8,225 nt of DNA, from positions 1 to 8,225 of the forward strand of contig DATDRQ010000092.1 in the NCBI GenBank assembly GCA_035291645.1, read 5' to 3'. Below, piece after piece: positions 1 to 7,424 of the stretch; within the stretch, counting starts at the first letter, position 1, and each line of letters begins with the position of its first letter. The stretch comes from DATDRQ01 sp035291645 (GTDB taxonomy: Bacteria; Chloroflexota; Anaerolineae; Anaerolineales; UBA4823). Under the pieces are notes generated by a model. It saw nothing but the letters and a program-made list of their open reading frames with translations, searched no databases and was not told the DNA's origin. Position numbers and translations under genes: made by a program.

Positions 1-1676
1 ACGCGCAACAACTTGTTCTCCGGGTCGATGTCCCAGATCTGAGTGCCGAGGGCGTCGATCAGGTAGCGGTCGTGGGAGACCAGCAGCATGGTCCCCTGGT
101 ATTGTGCCAGCACCTCCTGCAGGATCTCCTGGGAGGGGATATCCAGGTGGTTGGTCGGCTCGTCGAGCAGGAGCAGGTTGGCGTTCGCCAGGGAGAGCTT
201 GGCGAGCGCCAGGCGGCCGCGCTCCCCACCCGAGAGCGTGGAGACCTGCCGGAAGACGTCCTCGCCGGTGAACAGGAAGCGCGCCAGGTAGTCGCGGATT
301 CCCGCCAGCAGCATGCCCGGCGCCACCGACTCGATCTCCTCGACCAGGGTCCTGCCCTGAACCAGGTCCTCATGGGCCTGGGCGAAGTAGCCTGCCTTCA
401 GGCTGGCGCCCAGCGCGACCTCCCCCTTCACGGGACCGTGCTTCCCTAAAATGGTCTTCAGGAAAGTGGTCTTGCCCGCCCCGTTGGGACCGATGACGGC
501 GGCGCATTCCAGCCGGCGCAGCTCGATATCCTGGGTATAGAATAGCGCCTCGTTTGGGAACCCTACTACCAGGCCGGCTGTGCGCAGCACGATGTCGCCG
601 CTGCGCTGGTCTGTTTTTAGATGAAATTTGAGGACCGGCGGGCGGTTGCTCTCCGTCTTGAGCGCCCGGATGCGGCGTTCGACCTCTTCGACGCCCATCG
701 TGTGCGCCGAGATGTCGGCCTGCGCGCTGATTTCCAGCCAGCTCTTGCCGCGCACGGCCTCTAACCCCAGGCTCTCGATCGCCTCCACCTGGCGGCTCAG
801 CCGGCGCAGCTTGCCCTTAGCCTGCTGGGTGCGCTGGCCGGCGATGTTACGCTTGACGTAGTCCAGCTCCTTCTCCAGGCGTTCTTTCTCGGCGATGAAG
901 ACCTCCTGGCGCAGTTCCCAGCGCGCCTGGCGCTGCTGTACGAAGGCGCTGTAGTTGCCACGGTACACCTCCAGGCCGGTCCTGCGCATCTCCCAGACGA
1001 TGTTCACGACCTTGTCCAGGAAATAGCGGTCGTGTGACACGAGCAGTACCGTGCCCTCCCAGGTATTCAGGTAACCTTCCAGCCACTCCACGGCGGAGAT
1101 GTCCAGGTGGTTGGTGGGCTCATCCAGGATCAGCAGGTCGGGGTCCGAGAGCAGCAGGCGCGCCAGCAGGGCGCGCGTGCGCTGCCCGCCGGAGAGCTGG
1201 CTGAGCGGGCGCCGGTAATCCTCTTCAGCGAAGCCCAGCCCGGTCAGCGCCTGGCGGATGCGCGTCTCGTAGGTGTAGCCGCCCTGGTGTTCGAAAGCTT
1301 GCTGCAGGCGACCGTACTGTTCGAGAGCCTGTCCGGCATGGGCTGGCTCGCCCATGGCTGCTTCCAACCGTCTCAGGTCCGCTTCCAGCTCGAGCAGGTT
1401 GGAAAAAGCCCCCAGGCACTCCTCCCACAACGAGTGCCCCCCGCTCAGACTGGCCTCCTGGGGTAAATAGCCGAGCGATAGGCCTTTAGCGCGCTGGACC
1501 GTCCCGGCGGAAGGCTCCTCGTCCCCCAGCAGGATGCGCAGCAGGGTGGTCTTGCCGATCCCGTTGGGGCCAACGATGGCAATACGCGCCCCGCGCGGGA
1601 TGCTGAGCGAGATCCCAGAGAAAATATCCGCCGGTCCGAAGGACTTAGCCAGGTTTGAAGCGGTTAAGATCGACAT
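1..1676 (-). CDS. ABC-F family ATPase (ribosome-associated), 3' end cut by window edge
   Basis: The minus strand reads without a stop from ATG at 1676-1674 to the left edge, giving 558 codons. An in-frame stop four codons upstream (1691-1689) fixes this start as the only ATG. Two ABC cassettes sit in one chain with no membrane segments. Cassette 1 has Walker A GPNGIGKTT (res 36-44), signature LSGGQ (161-165), LDEPTNHLD (184-192) and VSHDRYF (213-219). A charged, helical linker (about 220-340, with GNYSAFVQQR) carries the ABC-F inter-domain region. Cassette 2 has GPNGAGKTT (396-404), LSGGE (481-485), LDEPTNHLD (504-512) and VSHDRYL (533-539). The duplicated EPTNHLD is diagnostic of ABC-F. Members bind the ribosomal E site and rescue stalled translation or protect from antibiotics. 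The visible length is close to a full protein (usually 600-650 aa), so only the C-terminal tail is missing. Which subfamily (Uup, YdiF, YfmR or EttA type) cannot be settled here. No clear Shine-Dalgarno precedes the start. Confidence 0.95.
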   Translation of the reverse strand, partial: MSILTASNLAKSFGPADIFSGISLSIPRGARIAIVGPNGIGKTTLLRILLGDEEPSAGTVQRAKGLSLGYLPQEASLSGGHSLWEECLGAFSNLLELEADLRRLEAAMGEPAHAGQALEQYGRLQQAFEHQGGYTYETRIRQALTGLGFAEEDYRRPLSQLSGGQRTRALLARLLLSDPDLLILDEPTNHLDISAVEWLEGYLNTWEGTVLLVSHDRYFLDKVVNIVWEMRRTGLEVYRGNYSAFVQQRQARWELRQEVFIAEKERLEKELDYVKRNIAGQRTQQAKGKLRRLSRQVEAIESLGLEAVRGKSWLEISAQADISAHTMGVEEVERRIRALKTESNRPPVLKFHLKTDQRSGDIVLRTAGLVVGFPNEALFYTQDIELRRLECAAVIGPNGAGKTTFLKTILGKHGPVKGEVALGASLKAGYFAQAHEDLVQGRTLVEEIESVAPGMLLAGIRDYLARFLFTGEDVFRQVSTLSGGERGRLALAKLSLANANLLLLDEPTNHLDIPSQEILQEVLAQYQGTMLLVSHDRYLIDALGTQIWDIDPENKLLR

Positions 1677-1761
1677 TTTGGTTACGGGTCATCCCGGACG
1701 CCTGAGGGCAAGACGACGTCCACAGAATGAAATTTATTTTAACCGATGTCCTGGCATAATC

Positions 1762-1789
1762 GATCGAGCGATCCTGACCGTGTTATAAT
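1762..1789 (+). promoter_or_regulatory. Extended -10 promoter for the LCP operon with overlapping palindrome
   Basis: TGTTATAAT at 1781-1789 is a perfect extended -10 (TGn followed by TATAAT). Promoters of this type need little or no -35, and none resembling TTGACA is present. In the -35 position lies the perfect palindrome GATCG-AG-CGATC (1762-1773), which could be a repressor or activator site. The predicted transcript would start near 1796 and carry a leader of about 145 nt before the LCP start at 1942. A second, weaker TGGCATAAT lies at 1752-1760. The promoter role is inferred from motif match and location only. Confidence 0.55.
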
Positions 1790-1904
1790 AACCCGTCGAG
1801 GTTGAAACCAGTCGAGCCAGTTCTCGTCTCCCGCTGCCTCTTCCGCCGGCTCTCCCCCACAGGAGAGAACAGGGAGATTCCAGCGGGTTTATCCTTAATA
1901 CTAC

Positions 1905-1919
1905 CGGACAAACTGTCCG
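1905..1919. promoter_or_regulatory. Palindrome CGGACA-AAC-TGTCCG next to the LCP ribosome binding site
   Basis: This is a perfect 6-bp inverted repeat with a 3-nt centre, ending 7 bp before the AGGAA Shine-Dalgarno (1927-1931). It could be a dimeric regulator's operator, or a small RNA hairpin in the leader that affects ribosome access. No run of T follows, so it is not a terminator. Confidence 0.4.
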
Positions 1920-1941
1920 TCAGGATAGGAACTAAATTTTT

Positions 1942-3369
1942 ATGGAACGTACCTACACCGATGCTTCAAAACGCGCCTCTGGCCGCAACAACCTGCTGAT
2001 CGGATTCCTGGTCGCCTTTGCCCTGCTGGCGATCCTGGTCGGTTACCTGACCTTCACCGGGGTGAGGCGTTTCATCGCCTCCTGGAACCTGACCAACCTG
2101 CCGGGGATCTCAGTCAGCGCGGCGCAGAGCCCCACCCCCGATCCGTTGAGCACCGCTGCCCCCGTCCCAGGCGGGGCAGCCGCCCCCGTCCTGGAAGGTC
2201 CTCAGCCGGAGCCATGGGACGGCGCCAGCCGGGTCACCCTGCTGGTGATGGGCCTGGACTACCGCGACTGGGAGGCCGGGGAGGGCGCGCCGCGCACCGA
2301 CACGATGATCCTGCTGTCGGTCGACCCGGTCACCAAGACGGCCGGTATCCTCTCCATCCCGCGCGACCTGTGGGTGAGCATGCCCGGGTTTGAAGACCCC
2401 AACCGGATCAACACCGCCTACCGCTTCGGGGAGATTTACGAGCTGCCCGGCGGCGGCCCCGAACTGGCGATGAAGACTGTGGAAGGGGTGCTCGGCCTGG
2501 ATATCAACTACTACGCCCTGATCGATTTCTTCGCCTTCGAGAAGTTCATCGACCAGCTGGGCGGCATCAAAGTGGACGTGGAGAAGACGATCAAGGTGGA
2601 CCCGATCGAAGGCAACACCATCCATTTGAAATCCGGACCGGTGGTCCTGCCCGGCAACCTGGCCCTGGCTTACGCGCGCGCCCGCAACACGAAGGGCGGC
2701 GACTTCGACCGCGCCGAGCGGCAGCAGAAGGTCATCATGGGCATCCGCAACCGCATCTTGAGCTCCAACGCGCTGCCGACGTTGATCGGCCGCGCCCCAG
2801 CCATCTACAACGATCTGGCTTCCGGCATCCACACCAACATGAACCTGGACGAAGCCATCAAACTGGCCTGGCTGGCCCAGCAGATCCCGGAGGAGAACAT
2901 CAAGCGCGGCGTGATCGGCACCGACCAGATCACCTTTGGCACCTCTCCAGAAGGAGATCAGGTGCTTAAACCCAGGCCTGAGCAGGTGCGCATCCTGCGG
3001 GATGAGATCTTCACCGCCTCCGGACCGGCCAGCCCGGCCATGTCTGACCTCACGCCCAAGGAGCTGATGCAGGCCGAAAACGCCAGGGTATCCGTCCTGA
3101 ACGGTTCGGGGGCAGGCGGCCTGGCCTCGCAGACGGCCGATTTCCTCAAAGCCGACGGCGTCAACCTGACCGAGACCGGTGACGCACCGGAACCGTATGC
3201 CGCTACCACGATCATCTCCTATACCGGCAACCCGTACACGGTCAGGTACCTGGTTGACCTGATGAGCATCTCACCCAACCGCATTTACCACCGCTACGAT
3301 CCGTCCAGCCCGGTCGATATCGTCATTTACCTGGGCTACGACTGGGCTAACACCAACCCGATGCCGTAA
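1942..3369 (+). CDS. LCP (LytR-CpsA-Psr) family cell-wall glycopolymer transferase, first copy
   Basis: A 475-aa protein. ATG at 1942 is preceded by AGGAA (1927-1931). A short basic cytoplasmic N-terminus is followed by one membrane helix (about res 18-38), so the rest faces outside. A Pro/Ala-rich linker (62-95) leads to the LCP catalytic domain (about 97-275). That domain holds the hallmark residues: RTDT (118-121), SIPRD (138-142), RIN (155-157), YYALIDF (190-196), and YARAR with DFDRAERQQ (244-262). In this family the conserved Arg and Asp residues bind the pyrophosphate of a polyprenyl-linked glycopolymer and Mg2+, and the enzyme moves the polymer onto peptidoglycan or another acceptor. 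A LytR C-terminal domain follows (about 381-465, VSVLNGSG then VDIVIYLG). The next gene starts 21 bp after the stop and encodes a paralogue. The real polymer and acceptor are unknown. Confidence 0.93.
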   Translation: MERTYTDASKRASGRNNLLIGFLVAFALLAILVGYLTFTGVRRFIASWNLTNLPGISVSAAQSPTPDPLSTAAPVPGGAAAPVLEGPQPEPWDGASRVTLLVMGLDYRDWEAGEGAPRTDTMILLSVDPVTKTAGILSIPRDLWVSMPGFEDPNRINTAYRFGEIYELPGGGPELAMKTVEGVLGLDINYYALIDFFAFEKFIDQLGGIKVDVEKTIKVDPIEGNTIHLKSGPVVLPGNLALAYARARNTKGGDFDRAERQQKVIMGIRNRILSSNALPTLIGRAPAIYNDLASGIHTNMNLDEAIKLAWLAQQIPEENIKRGVIGTDQITFGTSPEGDQVLKPRPEQVRILRDEIFTASGPASPAMSDLTPKELMQAENARVSVLNGSGAGGLASQTADFLKADGVNLTETGDAPEPYAATTIISYTGNPYTVRYLVDLMSISPNRIYHRYDPSSPVDIVIYLGYDWANTNPMP

Positions 3370-3390
3370 GCCCGGGGAGCGCGCAGGGGT

Positions 3391-4854
3391 ATGGAGCAGA
3401 GCCGAGAGATCAAATCCAGATTTAGACCAAACCTGTCCGGCAAGGGGCTGGTGATCGCCCTGCTGGCCGCGTTCGTGGTCGCCGCCCTGGGGACCGCGCT
3501 GTTGACCTTCGCCATCGTGCGTGACGTGGTCGCCAACTCGGGCCTGCGAGGGTTGCCCGAATTCGTGGCGGACCAGCCGGAAGCTCTCCAGGCCGCCCTG
3601 CCGGAGGAGATCGCCTCGCAGGGTAACCTGCCCTTGCAGACCGGCAGCGGGCCGGCGCCCATGCCGTGGGACGGCGAGCGACCGATCAACGTCCTGGTGA
3701 TGGGGTTGGACTACCGGGACTGGGAGAGCGGGGGGGGCGCGCCGCGCACCGACACGATGATCCTGCTCTCGCTCGATCCGGCTAACCGCACGGCAGGCAT
3801 GCTTTCCATCCCGCGGGACCTGTGGGTCAAGATCCCCGGCTTCGAACCCAACAAGATCAACACCGCTTACCGGCTGGGCGAGATCTACAGGGTGGAGGGC
3901 GGGGGCGCCGGGCTGGCAATGCGGGCCGTCCAATCCCTGCTGGGGATGAACATCGATTATTACGCCCTGATCGACTTCGGCGCCTTCGAGCGATTCATCG
4001 ACGAGATCGGCGGAGTCAAGCTGGACGCACCGACCGAAATTAAAGTGGACCCGATGGGGCCGAAGCTCCCGAAAGTCGTGCAGCCCGGCGTGCAGGTGCT
4101 GCCGGGGGACCTGGCGCTGGCTTACGCCCGGGCGCGCGGCACCGAAGGGGGTGACTTCGACAGGGCCGAACGCCAGCAGCAGGTGATCATGGGTATCCGC
4201 AACCGGCTGCTCGACCGGCGCACCCTGCCTTCCCTGATCCGGAGGGCCCCGGTCCTCTATTCGACGATCGCCTCCGGGGTGCGCACCAACCTGACTCTGT
4301 TCCAGGTGATCCGGCTGGCCTGGCTGGCCCGCCAGGTCCCGGAGGAGAACATCCAGCGCGGCGCGATCGGCCCCAACCAGGCGACTTTTGGAAACGCGGA
4401 GGACGGGCAGGAGATCCTGGTGCCGATCCCGAAAGCGATCCTGTTCCTGCGCGACGAGATCTTCACCACCAGCGGGCCGATCGTCCCGGCGGCGACCGAA
4501 ACCGACCGGATGAGCCTGATCGACGCCGAGGACGCCAGCATCTCCCTGCTCAACGGGACCTCGGAACCGGGGCTGGCGGCAAACGCGGCCGCCACCTTGC
4601 AGGACGCCGGGTTGACCAACCTCAACCCGGGCAACGCCAACGAGATCTACACTCAGACCAGGCTGATCGACTACACCGGCAACCCGCACACGGTCGCTTA
4701 TCTGACCGAGCTGCTGCAGATCGATCCCGGCAACGTGTACTCCCGCTACGACGTCTCCAGCATCTACGACATCGTCATCCTCCTGGGACAAGACCGGGAG
4801 CCACAAGACCAGGGGTTGGAGGAACAAGAGCAGGACCTGGAAGAGGAGCCGTAG
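3391..4854 (+). CDS. LCP (LytR-CpsA-Psr) family cell-wall glycopolymer transferase, second copy
   Basis: A 487-aa paralogue of the preceding gene with the same architecture. It has a basic N-terminus, a membrane helix (about res 19-43), a linker (44-95), the LCP domain (about 98-275) with RTDT (119-122), SIPRD (139-143), KIN (155-157), YYALIDF (190-196), YARAR (245-249) and DFDRAERQQ (255-263), and a LytR C-terminal domain (about 382-466, ISLLNGT then YDIVILLG). All core catalytic residues are kept, so both copies should be active. The start has GGGGAG (3374-3379) 11 bp upstream, within a 21-bp gap after the first copy's stop, so the two are probably one transcript. Unlike copy 1, it ends in an acidic Gln/Glu tail (about 468-487, containing EEQEQDLEEEP). 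The two copies may use different polymers or acceptors, or be partly redundant; the sequence does not say which. Confidence 0.93.
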   Translation: MEQSREIKSRFRPNLSGKGLVIALLAAFVVAALGTALLTFAIVRDVVANSGLRGLPEFVADQPEALQAALPEEIASQGNLPLQTGSGPAPMPWDGERPINVLVMGLDYRDWESGGGAPRTDTMILLSLDPANRTAGMLSIPRDLWVKIPGFEPNKINTAYRLGEIYRVEGGGAGLAMRAVQSLLGMNIDYYALIDFGAFERFIDEIGGVKLDAPTEIKVDPMGPKLPKVVQPGVQVLPGDLALAYARARGTEGGDFDRAERQQQVIMGIRNRLLDRRTLPSLIRRAPVLYSTIASGVRTNLTLFQVIRLAWLARQVPEENIQRGAIGPNQATFGNAEDGQEILVPIPKAILFLRDEIFTTSGPIVPAATETDRMSLIDAEDASISLLNGTSEPGLAANAAATLQDAGLTNLNPGNANEIYTQTRLIDYTGNPHTVAYLTELLQIDPGNVYSRYDVSSIYDIVILLGQDREPQDQGLEEQEQDLEEEP

Positions 4855-4860
4855 GAAAAG

Positions 4861-4916
4861 TGTCAAGGGTCAAGTATCAAGTGTCAGGTAATCCGTGGTA
4901 TGTGACACATGACACA
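4861..4916. repeat. 7-bp tandem repeats with inverted partner pair before recD2
   Basis: Four tandem heptamers lie at 4861-4888: TGTCAAG, GGTCAAG, TATCAAG, TGTCAGG. Further on are two exact tandem copies of TGACACA at 4903-4909 and 4910-4916. The core GTGTCA (4860-4865 and 4881-4886) is the reverse complement of TGACAC (4903-4908 and 4910-4915), so the groups face each other and could pair across a 16-nt loop. The repeats fill most of the 54-bp gap between LCP copy 2 and recD2 and cover the first recD2 ATG (4909-4911). Confidence 0.75.
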
Positions 4917-7155
4917 GATGGATGATCTAACCGGCTCGGTCGAACGCATCACCTACTACAACCCCGAAAACGGATACAGCGTCATAAGGCTGCGCCCCGA
5001 CCGCAGCCCGCCGCGCGGGCTGTCGCCCGAAGGGCTGGCGACGGTGGTCGGCAACCTGCCCGAGCTGACCCCCGGCGAGCACCTGCGCCTGGGCGGGCGC
5101 TGGACCAACCACGCCACCCACGGGCTGCAGTTCCAGGCGGAGACCTGCGAGCAGATCCTGCCGGCTACTGCGGCGGGGATCCAGCGTTACCTCGGCTCCG
5201 GGCTGGTTAAAGGCATCGGCCCGCGCCTGGCGGAGCGCATCGTAGGCCGCTTCGGCCTGCGCACGCTGGAAGTGATCGAAGGACAGCCGGGGCGGCTGCG
5301 GGAGGTGGCGGACATCGGGCCCAAGCGCGCCCGCCTGATCGCCCGGGCCTGGGAGGAGCAGAAGCAGGTCAAGGAGATCATGCTCTACCTGCACAGCCAG
5401 GGGGTGAGCACCGGGCTGGCGGTCAAGATCTACAAGCAGTACGGCGACCTGTCGCTGGAGATCGTGCGCAGCGACCCCTACCGGCTGGCGCGCGACATCC
5501 ACGGGGTGGGCTTCAAGACCGCCGACCGGCTGGCGCAGTCGCTGGGTTTACCAGTGGACCACCCAGCTCGCCTGGAAGCCGGGCTGGTGTACGCTCTGAA
5601 CGAGATGACCGGCGAGGGCCACGTCTACGCGCCGCGCCAGGTCCTGGAGCAACGCGCCGGCGAGCTGCTGGGCGAGGTGCCGCCCGAATCGATCCCCCCC
5701 GCCGTCGACCGCCTGGCCCTGGACGAGCGGGTGCGCCTGGAGCTGCTGCCCTTCCCGGGGGAGGAGAGGGGTACATCAACCGGGAGCCAGCGGGTGGGGG
5801 AAATCTCCACCGGTTACCGCCAGCCGGCGGTTTACCTGCCGCCGTTCTATTACGGAGAGAGCGGGGTAGCCGAACAGCTGCGCCAGCTGGCCTTCGCCCT
5901 GCCCTCCCGGCTGAGCGACCTGCCGCCGGCCTTCGTCCTGCTCGACCCCTCACTCTCTGCCGAACAGCAGTCCGCCATCCGCACCGCGCTGAGCCACCCG
6001 GTCAGCGTGCTGACCGGCGGCCCGGGCACGGGCAAGACCACCGCCCTGAAGGCGCTGATCGCCGCCCTGGAATCCGCCCGCAAGACTTACGCGCTGGCCT
6101 CGCCGACCGGGCGGGCCGCCAAGCGCCTGTCGGAGGCCACCGGGCGCCCGGCCAGCACCATCCACCGCCTGCTCGGCTTCTCCCCCCGGAAGGGCTTCCG
6201 CTACAACCGGGAGGAACCGCTGCCGGTCGACCTGCTGGTGGTGGACGAGGCCTCCATGCTCGACCTGCTGCTCGCCAACCACCTGCTCAAGGCGCTCCAG
6301 CCGGGCACACACCTGCTACTGGTGGGCGATGTGGACCAGCTGCCCTCGGTCGGGGCGGGCGACGTGCTGCGGGACGTGATCGCCAGCGGGATCGCCCCGG
6401 TGACGCGGCTGAGCGCCATCTTCCGCCAGGCGGCCGGCTCGCAGATCATCACCAACGCCCACCGGGTCAACCAGGGGCAGCTGCCGGTTTTCCCCTCTTC
6501 CGGCGAAGGTGGTGCCGGGGATTTCTTCCTGTTCCCGGCCGAGACGGCCGAGGAAGCCGCCCGCTGGGTGCAGGAGGTGGTCTGCCAGCGCATCCCGGCC
6601 CGCTTCGGGCTGCACCCGCGCTTGCAGGTGCAGGTGCTGGCGCCGATGTACCGCGGCCCGGCGGGGGTGACCGCCCTGAACGAAGCCCTGCAGGCGGCTC
6701 TCAATCCGCCCTCGCCGCAGAAGCCGGAGAAGAGCCTGTTCGGGCAGACCTTCCGCCTGGGCGACAAGGTGATGCAGCTGCAGAACAACTACGACAAGGA
6801 CGTCTACAACGGAGACTTCGGCCTGGTGGCAGGAATGGACCCGGTCGAGCAGCAGCTGGCGGTGGACTTCGACGGGCGGCGGGTGGCCTACGACTGGAGC
6901 GAGGCCGACCAGCTAGCCCTGGCTTACGCCGTCTCGGTGCACAAGGCGCAGGGCTCCGAGTTCCCGGCGGTGGTCATCCCGCTGGTGACCAGCCACTACA
7001 TGATGCTGCAGCGCAACCTGCTGTATACCGCCATGACGCGTGCCAGGCAGCTGTGCGTGCTGGTGGGCAGCAAGCGGGCGATCGGGATGGCGGTGCGCAA
7101 CAACAAGGTAGCGCAGCGCTACACGGCGCTGGATTGGAGGCTGAGGAGGGGGTAA
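4909..7155 (+). CDS. recD2: RecD2-type SF1B DNA helicase (RecD/TraA family)
   Basis: A complete 748-aa 5'-3' DNA helicase. The N-terminal OB-like region (GSVERITYYNPENGYSVIRL, res 9-28) and helix-hairpin-helix segments (LVKGIGPRLAERIV 99-112, VADIGPKRARLI 133-144, IHGVGFKTADRLA 197-209) mark the RecD2 long form rather than RecBCD RecD. Helicase motifs: Walker A GGPGTGKTT (370-378), Ia ASPTGRAAKRL (397-407), II VVDEASM (444-450), III LVGDVDQLPS (471-480), IV IFRQ (504-507), then NNYDKDVYNGDFG (626-638), VHKAQGSE (677-684) and LLYTAMTRAR (704-713). RecD2 unwinds DNA in repair and replication-fork maintenance without RecBC; no recB or recC is in view. A low-complexity stretch (about 283-306) before the VYLPPFYYGE segment looks like an insertion. 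The start is uncertain: neither M1 (4909) nor M4 (4918) has a Shine-Dalgarno. An in-frame ATG at 4900 runs straight into TGA. It may be co-transcribed with the LCP genes. Confidence 0.95.
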   Translation: MTQMDDLTGSVERITYYNPENGYSVIRLRPDRSPPRGLSPEGLATVVGNLPELTPGEHLRLGGRWTNHATHGLQFQAETCEQILPATAAGIQRYLGSGLVKGIGPRLAERIVGRFGLRTLEVIEGQPGRLREVADIGPKRARLIARAWEEQKQVKEIMLYLHSQGVSTGLAVKIYKQYGDLSLEIVRSDPYRLARDIHGVGFKTADRLAQSLGLPVDHPARLEAGLVYALNEMTGEGHVYAPRQVLEQRAGELLGEVPPESIPPAVDRLALDERVRLELLPFPGEERGTSTGSQRVGEISTGYRQPAVYLPPFYYGESGVAEQLRQLAFALPSRLSDLPPAFVLLDPSLSAEQQSAIRTALSHPVSVLTGGPGTGKTTALKALIAALESARKTYALASPTGRAAKRLSEATGRPASTIHRLLGFSPRKGFRYNREEPLPVDLLVVDEASMLDLLLANHLLKALQPGTHLLLVGDVDQLPSVGAGDVLRDVIASGIAPVTRLSAIFRQAAGSQIITNAHRVNQGQLPVFPSSGEGGAGDFFLFPAETAEEAARWVQEVVCQRIPARFGLHPRLQVQVLAPMYRGPAGVTALNEALQAALNPPSPQKPEKSLFGQTFRLGDKVMQLQNNYDKDVYNGDFGLVAGMDPVEQQLAVDFDGRRVAYDWSEADQLALAYAVSVHKAQGSEFPAVVIPLVTSHYMMLQRNLLYTAMTRARQLCVLVGSKRAIGMAVRNNKVAQRYTALDWRLRRG

Positions 7156-7161
7156 GAGGAT

Positions 7162-7263
7162 CCACAAAATCCACGAATTGGAGGAAAGGGGGAGGGAGGG
7201 ATTATCCGCGAATGGACGCGAATTGGCGCGAATGGGAGGGGTTATCCGCGAATGGACGCCAAT
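7162..7263. repeat. 10-bp-periodic CGCGAAT repeat array
   Basis: CGCGAAT occurs at 7207, 7217, 7227 and 7247, with the variant CGCCAAT at 7257, all in exact 10-bp register; the 7237 slot is replaced by GGGAGGG sequence. A larger direct repeat overlies this: 7194-7219 and 7234-7259 match over 26 nt with one mismatch (7201/7241), 40 bp apart. A related pair, CCACAAAAT and CCACGAATT, lies just upstream (7162-7179). Similar ATCCACGAAT-style intergenic repeats are common in many bacterial and archaeal genomes; their function is unknown. Confidence 0.8.
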
Positions 7264-7413
7264 GAATGCTGAGGGGGAATTATGAGATATGAGACAAAAG
7301 TTTTTTTCTTTGGTAACCCCAGATTTTTGAAACGCAAAAAGTGACAGGCGAGAACGAAGGGTGAGGAAGAACGATTCCCTGTAGAAAATATAGCACATAC
7401 GTTCGATAATTAC

Positions 7414-7422
7414 AAGGGGTGA
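7414..7422 (+). promoter_or_regulatory. Strong Shine-Dalgarno deciding the start of the 67-aa ORF
   Basis: AAGGGGTGA differs from the anti-SD complement AAGGAGGTGA by one missing base. The AGGGG core ends 5 bp before ATG at 7425, ideal spacing. An upstream in-frame GTG (7419) lies inside this element, so 7425 is the better start. Confidence 0.6.
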
Positions 7423-7424
7423 AG

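Larger units (their letters stand above)
1677..1941. other. Divergent intergenic region between ABC-F and LCP genes
   Basis: This 265-bp stretch separates oppositely oriented genes, so promoters for both should lie here. No credible ORF is seen. It holds a plus-strand extended -10 (1781-1789), a palindrome at the -35 position (1762-1773), a 6-bp hairpin CTCTCC/GGAGAG (1850-1855 with 1862-1867), and a 15-bp palindrome (1905-1919) next to the LCP ribosome binding site. For the minus strand only a weak TAAAAT (1741-1736) is seen, with no matching -35. Confidence 0.7.
7156..7424. other. Intergenic region, repeat array then AT-rich sequence
   Basis: A 269-bp gap after recD2. The first 110 bp hold the periodic CGCGAAT/CACGAAT array and G-rich runs. 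From about 7,270 the base composition drops to AT-rich, with a run of seven T (7301-7309 area) but no convincing GC-rich stem before it, so I do not call a terminator. No gene is evident. An upstream promoter for the 7425 ORF is expected here but not clearly seen. Confidence 0.6.

Noticed and set aside
1..1676. ABC-F gene as an antibiotic-resistance determinant
   Set aside because: The family includes resistance proteins, but the visible motifs are shared with housekeeping members and no resistance context is present.
3271..4866. Long open minus-strand frame (531 codons) opposite LCP copy 2, and a 240-codon one opposite copy 1
   Set aside because: Both are antisense to strongly supported LCP genes, have Gln/Arg/Asp/Val-rich shadow composition and no domain; they result from high GC.
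7162..7263. Repeat array as a CRISPR
   Set aside because: Units are 7-10 bp with no unique spacers and no cas genes nearby.
7294..7315. CAAAAG-TTTTTTT-CTTTG as a terminator after recD2
   Set aside because: The stem is short, A/T only and imperfect, and the T run is in the loop, not after the stem.
7382..7410. Possible promoter TAGAAA-N17-GATAAT before the 67-aa ORF
   Set aside because: The implied transcript start (about 7417) would fall inside the Shine-Dalgarno, and both boxes are imperfect.
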